Assembly (NCBI GenBank): GCA_017651785.1
Contig: JAGCCD010000267.1
Coordinates: 1 to 6,403 of the forward strand
Length of the DNA: 6,403 nucleotides
From: Bacteroidales bacterium
GTDB taxonomy: Bacteria; Bacteroidota; Bacteroidia; Bacteroidales; UBA932
Direction of reading: 5' to 3'
Of this stretch, positions 1-5,406 are shown in pieces; position 1 is the stretch's first letter, and each line of letters starts with the position of its first letter. The position numbers and the translations under genes are program-made. Under the pieces are notes generated by a model that saw only the letters and a program-made list of their open reading frames with translations, searched no databases and was not told the origin of the DNA.

Positions 1-1734
1 TACATACTTGCCCTGCTCGGAATACTTATGCTCTTCCTATACCTGCTCAAACGCCGCCGCGTGCACAAAATGGAGAAGGAGGCGTCGGAGATAAAAGAGC
101 TCAAGCTCAAGATGTTCACTAACATCTCGCACGAGATCCGAACACCCCTCACGCTTCTCATGTCGCCACTCAAGCAGATGCGCGAGGCCGAGAAGGACCC
201 GCACCAGAAAGACCTCTACAACCTTATGTACCGCAACTCCCTGCGTATCCTGCGTCTCGTTAACCAGATAATGGATATGAGAAAGGTGGACGAGGGCAAG
301 ATGCAGCTGTACTTCCGGGAAACGGACATAGTCTACTTCATACGGGACATCATGCAGTCCTTCGACAACATGGCGGTGACGCGCAGCATAAACCTCAGCC
401 TCAACCCCGCGTCGGAGGTGGTGAACCTGTGGATAGACCAGGGCAACTTCGACAAGATAGTGTTCAACCTTCTGTCAAACGCCTTCAAGCACACCCCCGA
501 CGGCGGACACATAGGCATAGACATATCGGCACCCGAAAAGAACCGGGGAGACCTTGCACCGGACATCGCCTCACAGGTGGAGATAAGCATCACCAACAGC
601 GGCTCGCACATAGACGAAACCAATCTTGACAAGGTCTTCGAACGTTTCTTCCAGAGCGACGTGCTTGACGCCAAGATGGGCAGCGGCGTGGGCCTGAGCC
701 TTACCCGGATGCTAGTGGAACTGCATCATGGCGTTATTACCGCCGCAAATACGGAGGACGGCGTGCGCTTCACCGTTGTGATGCCAGTAGGCTGCGAGCA
801 CCTCACGGAGCAGGAAATGTCCGTAACCTCGCACCACAAAGACCTTTACACCAAACTGCCGGCGCCCGAGGAGCTTGACCGCAGCACGGAAGACATCGCC
901 TTCACCCCCACTGCCGACGCATCGGACAAGATGGTGAAATCCCGCAGGAACGTCGTGATAGTGGACGACGACTCCGAGATCCGTGACTACCTGCTGGCAG
1001 AACTCCGTTCCCAGTACAACGTAAAGGTGTTCCAGGGCGGGCAGGAGGCCTGGGCCGACATTTCCGCGGCACAGCCCGACGTTGTGGTTACCGACCTTGT
1101 GATGAGCGGTATGGACGGCCTTGAACTGTGCCGCAAGATAAGGCACAACCCCATAACCAACCACATCCCGGTAATTATCCTCACCTCTTCGGCGGACGAG
1201 AGCAGCCACCTTGAGAGCATCGCCAGCGGGGCTGACCGCTTCCTGTCCAAGCCCCTCTCCATCGAGCTGCTCAGGAGCTCCATCGCCCAGGTAATCGCCT
1301 CCCGCGACACTATGCGCGGCAAATTCTCCGGCGGCACCAAATACGACTATGAGCAGGTGAAAGTCACCTCCGGCGGAGGACTGAGCGAGCGCGTGATGGA
1401 AGTTGTGAAACGCAACCTGGACAATCCGGAGTTCGGAGTGGAAGACCTCAGCCGCGAGGTGGGAATGAGCCGCGTGCATATGAACCGCAAGCTCAAGGAG
1501 ATGATGGGCATATCGCCGTCGAGCCTCATAAAGTCCACCAGGATGAAGCAGGCGGCGTATCTGCTGGTGCACGAGAAAGTGAACATATCCGAGGTAGCGT
1601 ACAAGGTGGGATTCTCTACCCCGTCTTACTTCTCGAACTCCTTCAAGAGCTATTTCGGCCTGTCGCCCAAGGAGTTCGTAATAAAGTACTCCGACATAAC
1701 GGACCGCGAAGAACTGGACAAACTGTTCGAATAG
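1..1734 (+). CDS. Hybrid two-component system sensor/regulator (HTCS), 3' part only
   Basis: The frame is open from the window edge to TAG at 1732, so the gene starts upstream; 577 residues are visible (numbered from nt 1). Residues about 1-17 form a hydrophobic transmembrane helix followed by a KRRR stop-transfer. The kinase core follows: HisKA with motif NISHEIRTPL (phospho-acceptor His44), then HATPase_c with N-box NLLSNAFKHTP (Asn156, Asn160) and G-box GSGVGLSL (227-234). A receiver domain follows, with acidic cluster DDD 322-324, phospho-acceptor Asp365 (TDLVMSGMDG) and Lys417 (SKP). The AraC-type double helix-turn-helix spans about 461-560, ending in the typical GFSTPSYFSNSFKSYFG / SPKEF signature. 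In the HTCS family the missing N-terminal part is a periplasmic beta-propeller/Y_Y_Y sensor that binds oligosaccharides, and the protein is one inner-membrane chain that activates nearby polysaccharide-utilisation genes. The signal is probably a uronate-containing glycan, judged only from the adjacent uxuA. All key residues are intact. Confidence 0.95.
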   Translation, partial: YILALLGILMLFLYLLKRRRVHKMEKEASEIKELKLKMFTNISHEIRTPLTLLMSPLKQMREAEKDPHQKDLYNLMYRNSLRILRLVNQIMDMRKVDEGKMQLYFRETDIVYFIRDIMQSFDNMAVTRSINLSLNPASEVVNLWIDQGNFDKIVFNLLSNAFKHTPDGGHIGIDISAPEKNRGDLAPDIASQVEISITNSGSHIDETNLDKVFERFFQSDVLDAKMGSGVGLSLTRMLVELHHGVITAANTEDGVRFTVVMPVGCEHLTEQEMSVTSHHKDLYTKLPAPEELDRSTEDIAFTPTADASDKMVKSRRNVVIVDDDSEIRDYLLAELRSQYNVKVFQGGQEAWADISAAQPDVVVTDLVMSGMDGLELCRKIRHNPITNHIPVIILTSSADESSHLESIASGADRFLSKPLSIELLRSSIAQVIASRDTMRGKFSGGTKYDYEQVKVTSGGGLSERVMEVVKRNLDNPEFGVEDLSREVGMSRVHMNRKLKEMMGISPSSLIKSTRMKQAAYLLVHEKVNISEVAYKVGFSTPSYFSNSFKSYFGLSPKEFVIKYSDITDREELDKLFE

Positions 1735-1738
1735 GAAT

Positions 1739-2914
1739 ATGGAAAAGACGTGGCGCTGGTTCGGGCGCAAAGACAGAATCACCCTTGAGATGCTCCGCCA
1801 GATAGGCGTAGAGGGCATCGTAACCGCACTCCACGACATACCCAACGGAGAGGTGTGGAGCGTAGAAGCCATAGAGGACCTGAAAGGATACATAGAAGCC
1901 GCAGGCCTGCGCTGGAGCGTTGTTGAGAGCCTCCCCGTGAGCGAGGCCATAAAGTACGCCGGGCCTGAAAGGGACACCCTGATATCCAACTACATACAAA
2001 GCCTGGCCAACTTGGGGAAGTGCGGCATAAAGACCGTCTGCTACAACTTCATGCCCGTCATAGACTGGATACGCACGGACCTCGAACACCCCTGGCCGGA
2101 CGGCACCACCAGCCTGTACTTCGACATGGCCGAATTCGCCTGGTTCGACACCTGCATCCTGCAAAGGGAAGGCGCCGGGGCCGACTATTCTCCGGAAGTG
2201 CTGCAAAGGGCGCAGCAATTGGATGCCGAAGCCACTCCCGAAGACCGCCGCAGGCTGGTGGACAACATAATAGTGAAGACCCAGGGCTTCGTGAACGGCA
2301 ACATTTCAGAGAAAGACAACGATCCTGTGGGCATATTCAGGAGCCTCCTGGAGAAGTACCGCGGCATTACGAAAGAGAATCTGAGGGAGAATATGCGCTA
2401 CTTCCTGTCCGCCGTAATGCCCGTGTGCGAGGAGTACGGCGTCAATATGTGCGTACACCCGGACGACCCGCCGATGCCCGTGCTGGGACTGCCGCGCATC
2501 GTTACTTCTGCAGAAGACATCGACTGGTTCCTCGGTGCGGTAGACAATCCCCACAACGGCCTTACGTTCTGCGCAGGCAGCCTGTCCGCAGGTGCCCATA
2601 ACGACCTTGTGCCCATGGCCCGCCGCTTTGCCTCACGCACCCACTTCGTGCATCTGAGGAGCTGCGACATACTGCCCGGAGGCAACTTCATAGAGGCTCC
2701 CCACACGGCCGGAAGGGCGAATCTGGTGGAACTGATACGCATTTTCGAGAAAACCAACCCTACTCTTCCGATGCGTGTAGACCACGGCAAGAACATGCTT
2801 GGGGACGAGGGTTACAACGCCGGCTACAGCTTCCACGGACGCATGCTCGCGCTCGGGCAGGTGGACGGCATGATGGCGGCGGTAAGGAACGAAATCAAAA
2901 ACGGACTGATATGA
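1739..2914 (+). CDS. uxuA: Mannonate dehydratase UxuA
   Basis: This 391-residue cytoplasmic enzyme should dehydrate D-mannonate to 2-keto-3-deoxy-D-gluconate (EC 4.2.1.8), the last step of the glucuronate-specific branch before the KDG pathway. The N-terminus (MEKTWRWFGRKD, then VTALHDIPNGEVWSVE) and the segments CYNFMPVIDWIRTDLE and VHPDDPP closely match the UxuA family, and the length is normal. The four residues expected to bind the metal in the TIM barrel are present: His240 (VHPDDPP), Cys278 (TFCAGS), His305 (HFVHLRS) and Asp348 (MRVDHG). The start at 1739 gives the family-typical N-terminus and lies 4 nt after the HTCS stop. AGGA at 1733-1736 is too close to the ATG to be a normal Shine-Dalgarno site. 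The stop overlaps the next ATG (ATGA, 2911-2914), so translational coupling to the oxidoreductase is likely. Ile is encoded mainly by ATA, unlike in the transporter downstream. Confidence 0.97.
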   Translation: MEKTWRWFGRKDRITLEMLRQIGVEGIVTALHDIPNGEVWSVEAIEDLKGYIEAAGLRWSVVESLPVSEAIKYAGPERDTLISNYIQSLANLGKCGIKTVCYNFMPVIDWIRTDLEHPWPDGTTSLYFDMAEFAWFDTCILQREGAGADYSPEVLQRAQQLDAEATPEDRRRLVDNIIVKTQGFVNGNISEKDNDPVGIFRSLLEKYRGITKENLRENMRYFLSAVMPVCEEYGVNMCVHPDDPPMPVLGLPRIVTSAEDIDWFLGAVDNPHNGLTFCAGSLSAGAHNDLVPMARRFASRTHFVHLRSCDILPGGNFIEAPHTAGRANLVELIRIFEKTNPTLPMRVDHGKNMLGDEGYNAGYSFHGRMLALGQVDGMMAAVRNEIKNGLI

Positions 2915-3717
2915 ACGATCTTTATTCGATAGAAGGAAAAGTCGCCGTGATTACCGGCGCGGCCGGCGTACTGGGCGGCTCCATAGCCCGCCATTTTGCG
3001 TCGCAAGGCGCAATAGTCGCAGCACTTGTGCACCGGCAGGAGCAAGTCCCTGCGGTGTTGGAATCTCTTGGCCCCAAAGCCGTCGCCTATGCCTGCAACG
3101 TGCTGGACACAGACGCGCTGGAGGTTATCGCCGCAGACATAGTGGCCAGGCTTGGCCGGGTAGATATCCTGGTAAATGTGGCTGGCGGCAACGTTCCCGG
3201 CGCCACCATCATGCCCGATGCACATTTTCACGATATGAAGATTGAGGACTGGCAGAAGGTGCTGGACCTGAACCTCAACGGCACGGTGTATCCCACAAAG
3301 GTGTTTGCCCGGTATTTTGCGGAGCAGAAGGAGGGGTGCATACTCAACATTTCGTCTATGGCCGCCTACGACGCCCTGTCCCGCGTGGCCGGGTACGGCG
3401 CTGCAAAGAGCGGCGTCTCCAACTTCACCAGGTGGCTTGCCGCGGAAATGGCTGTGAAATACGGGGAGAAGATCCGGGTCAACGCCCTGGCGCCCGGTTT
3501 CTTCATCGGCAAACAGAACCGCTCGGCCCTCCTGAACCCGGACGGATCCCTTACGGAACGCTCCCTCAAAGTGATGGCCAAAACGCCCATGAGGCGCTTT
3601 GGAGACATCTCGGAACTCAACGGAGCGGCACAGTTCCTGTGCTCTGCGGCGGCGTCTTTCATAACCGGCGTGGTACTCCCCGTAGACGGCGGTTTTTCCA
3701 GCTTCAGCGGCGTCTGA
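2911..3717 (+). CDS. SDR-family D-mannonate oxidoreductase / fructuronate reductase (UxuB function)
   Basis: This 268-residue classical short-chain dehydrogenase/reductase has a Rossmann nucleotide site TGAAGVLGG (15-23), NVAGG (89-93), Asn121, and the catalytic set Ser149, Tyr162 and Lys166 (SxxxYxxxK spacing correct). The C-terminus PVDGGFSSFSGV resembles SDR proteins annotated as mannonate oxidoreductase or fructuronate reductase. The expected reaction is NAD(P)H-dependent reduction of D-fructuronate to D-mannonate, the substrate of the UxuA encoded just upstream. E. coli UxuB does this with an unrelated, much longer polyol-dehydrogenase-type enzyme, so this would be a non-orthologous replacement; I therefore leave the symbol blank. 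The ATG overlaps the uxuA stop by 4 nt. The family is certain; substrate assignment rests on gene pairing and the C-terminal signature. Gluconate 5-dehydrogenase or a related keto-acid reductase is the main alternative. Confidence 0.9.
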   Translation: MNDLYSIEGKVAVITGAAGVLGGSIARHFASQGAIVAALVHRQEQVPAVLESLGPKAVAYACNVLDTDALEVIAADIVARLGRVDILVNVAGGNVPGATIMPDAHFHDMKIEDWQKVLDLNLNGTVYPTKVFARYFAEQKEGCILNISSMAAYDALSRVAGYGAAKSGVSNFTRWLAAEMAVKYGEKIRVNALAPGFFIGKQNRSALLNPDGSLTERSLKVMAKTPMRRFGDISELNGAAQFLCSAAASFITGVVLPVDGGFSSFSGV

Positions 3718-3742
3718 GCAAAGAAAGTTCCCAATTCTAAAC

Positions 3743-3777
3743 AATATGTAACGAGAGTTAAAGTCTTGGTACATATT
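3743..3777. repeat. Imperfect inverted repeat / potential hairpin in the intergenic gap
   Basis: Positions 3743-3756 (AATATGTAACGAGA) are the reverse complement of 3764-3777 (TCTTGGTACATATT) at 12 of 14 positions. As RNA one of the two differences is a G-U pair, leaving a single A-G mismatch and a 7-nt loop (GTTAAAG). It starts 26 nt after the oxidoreductase stop and ends 23 nt before the terminator stem. It is AT-rich and has no T-tract, so it is not a second terminator. It could be a protein-binding operator or a 3'-UTR hairpin; the sequence alone does not decide. Confidence 0.6.
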
Positions 3778-3799
3778 TAACAACCACTGAAACAATTCT

Positions 3800-3823
3800 G
3801 GCCCCTTCGCAGGGGCCTTTTTT
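3800..3823 (+). terminator. Intrinsic (Rho-independent) terminator
   Basis: GGCCCCT (3800-3806) and AGGGGCC (3811-3817) form a perfect 7-bp GC-rich stem around a TCGC loop, followed at once by six T (3818-3823). This is a strong canonical + strand terminator for the HTCS-uxuA-oxidoreductase unit. There are only 13 nt between its T-tract and the next start codon, so the next gene needs its own promoter or must rely on read-through. Confidence 0.93.
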
Positions 3824-3824
3824 A

Positions 3825-3832
3825 TAACTTTG
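3825..3832 (+). promoter_or_regulatory. Bacteroidota-type -7 promoter element for the esterase-transporter unit
   Basis: TAACTTTG matches the Bacteroidota primary sigma factor -7 consensus TAnnTTTG exactly. It begins 2 nt after the terminator T-tract and ends 4 nt before the esterase ATG. Transcription would start at or within a few bases of that ATG, giving a nearly leaderless mRNA. No clean -33 TTTG/TTG box is seen at the usual spacing, because that interval is occupied by the terminator stem; TTCTG at 3796-3800 is the nearest candidate and lies a few bases too far upstream. The exact -7 match and its place after a terminator support it; the weak -33 counts against. Confidence 0.5.
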
Positions 3833-3836
3833 TAAC

Positions 3837-5405
3837 ATGAAAAAGTCTATTCTGGCAGCCTTCCTTACGCTTCTGGTCTCCTGCGGCCAGAGTCACGTCA
3901 CGCTTCCCCAGGTGTTCTCGGACCATATGGTCCTGCAGAGGGGCCGTGCCGTTCCGGTATGGGGCAAAGCTGAGCCCCGCTCAAAAGTGACTCTCCTCTG
4001 GCAGGGAGAAACCGTCACGGTGAGGGCAAACTCCAAAGGCGACTGGAAAGCCCAGCTCCCCGCCAGCCCGGCAGGCGGTCCGTACACACTTACGGTAAAC
4101 GACGTAACGCTGCAGGACATCATGGTTGGCGACGTATTCCTCTGCTCCGGCCAGTCCAATATGGAGCTCCCGGTAGAGCGCTGCCTTGATGCGGTGTCGG
4201 AAGAGATAAAAGACTACTCAAACCTTAACCTGCGCTACCTCTTCGTTCCCACCGCCTACGACTTTTTCGCCCCTCAGGAAGATCTGCCCGAATGCTCCTG
4301 GGAAGTGCTGGACAGCGAATCCACCGGTCTTTCCTGGAGCGCGATATGCTATTTCACAGGCAAATACCTGCAGGAAGATACCGGCGTTGCCATTGGAATG
4401 GTAAACGCCTCCGTGGGCGGCTCCCCCATAGAGTCGTGGCTGCGGGAAGACGTGCTTGGAGACTATGCCCTGTCAGAGCTAAACCACCTTCGCGAGCCCG
4501 GCGTGCTGGACAGCATAAACGTCTTCAACGCAAACCTCTATTCCGACTGGCAGAACGCCCACAACGCCCTTCCCGCCAACACCGGGGCCAAATGGAAGAA
4601 GATAGACATCTTCTCCAAATCCTGGGCAGTGGATGAGAAAGGTGAGAACATATACGGAAGCCACTTCCTGCGCCGCAGCTTCAACCTTCCCAAAGGCTGG
4701 GCCGGCCCCGCAATCCTGCACCTGGGCGCCATGATAGACGCAGACTCCACCTTCGTGAACGGTCAATATGTGGGCAACACCACCTACATGTATCCGCCCC
4801 GCAATTATAATGTCCCCGACGGCATTCTCAAAGAAGGCCTAAACACCGTAGACATCCATCTTTACGCCTGCGGAGGCAATCCCGCCGGCTTTGTGCCGGA
4901 CAAGCAGTACAGTCTGGAAACGCCCTCGGGCAAGGTTTCCCTGCTTACCGGCTGGGAGCACAAGGCCGGAAAGCGTATGCCCGCAAGGCCCTCGGAGGTA
5001 TTCCTGAGGTGGAAACCCGTGTCGCTGTACAACGGCATGGAGGCCCCGCTCAGGGACTATGCCTTCTGCGGCTTCATCTGGTACCAGGGAGAAAGCAACT
5101 GCCACAACGCCGCCGACTACGGCTCCCTGCTGGAAACACTTGTCAAGACCCGCCGCGAAGAACTGGCCACGCCGGACCTTCCTTTCTACATAATCGAGCT
5201 CGCCGCATTCGAGCACTCGGAGCTCACAGACAACGACTGGGGCTGGAACAGGGTTCAGAAAGAACAGCGCCGCACTGCCGAAAGGATGGACGGCGTATAC
5301 CTCGTGCCCAACGCAGACCTTGGCGAGTGGAACGACATCCACCCGCAGGACAAGGCCACGGTGGGCCGCAGGACGGCAAACGTGATATTGGAATCAAAAC
5401 AGTGA
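3837..5405 (+). CDS. Lipoprotein carbohydrate (sialate-type) O-acetylesterase, SGNH fold
   Basis: This 522-residue protein should hydrolyse acetyl esters on sugars. It starts with a lipoprotein signal peptide (MKKSILAAFLTLLVSC; lipobox LVSC, Cys16). No acidic residues follow Cys16 (GQSHVT), so periplasmic rather than surface display is my inference. The opening VTLPQVFSDHMVLQRG and a beta-rich N-terminal domain are typical of the sialate O-acetylesterase group. The SGNH catalytic blocks are complete: GQSNM with Ser107, NASVGGSPIESW, YQGESN (Gly418, Asn421), and Asp500/His502 in DIHP. Residues about 250-370 are inserted between the second and third blocks and resemble the jelly-roll sugar-binding domain of GH2-type enzymes (FLRRSF...ADSTFVNG...LNTVDIHLYACGG). 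The real substrate may be acetylated xylan or another plant glycan; the uronate genes upstream favour that over sialic acid. The start is chosen because it alone gives the signal peptide; no Shine-Dalgarno site is visible. The transporter gene begins 1 nt after the stop. Confidence 0.9.
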   Translation: MKKSILAAFLTLLVSCGQSHVTLPQVFSDHMVLQRGRAVPVWGKAEPRSKVTLLWQGETVTVRANSKGDWKAQLPASPAGGPYTLTVNDVTLQDIMVGDVFLCSGQSNMELPVERCLDAVSEEIKDYSNLNLRYLFVPTAYDFFAPQEDLPECSWEVLDSESTGLSWSAICYFTGKYLQEDTGVAIGMVNASVGGSPIESWLREDVLGDYALSELNHLREPGVLDSINVFNANLYSDWQNAHNALPANTGAKWKKIDIFSKSWAVDEKGENIYGSHFLRRSFNLPKGWAGPAILHLGAMIDADSTFVNGQYVGNTTYMYPPRNYNVPDGILKEGLNTVDIHLYACGGNPAGFVPDKQYSLETPSGKVSLLTGWEHKAGKRMPARPSEVFLRWKPVSLYNGMEAPLRDYAFCGFIWYQGESNCHNAADYGSLLETLVKTRREELATPDLPFYIIELAAFEHSELTDNDWGWNRVQKEQRRTAERMDGVYLVPNADLGEWNDIHPQDKATVGRRTANVILESKQ

Positions 5406-5406
5406 T

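Noticed and set aside
1733..1736. AGGA as a Shine-Dalgarno site for uxuA
   Set aside because: Only 2 nt separate it from the ATG, too close for normal function, and Bacteroidota starts often lack such a site.
712..1989. Long open frame (425 codons) on the - strand across the HTCS and uxuA junction
   Set aside because: It is antisense to two well-supported genes, rich in His, Gly, Val, Arg and Ala with no recognisable motif, and crosses the intergenic boundary. It is a shadow of GC-rich codon usage.
2824..3795. 323-codon open frame on the - strand opposite the SDR gene
   Set aside because: It is fully antisense to a gene with intact catalytic motifs; composition is irregular and no domain is visible.
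3718..3836. Riboswitch, small RNA gene or missed small protein in the intergenic gap
   Set aside because: The gap is 119 nt and already holds the inverted repeat, terminator and promoter element; no conserved aptamer pattern and no plausible small coding frame were recognised.
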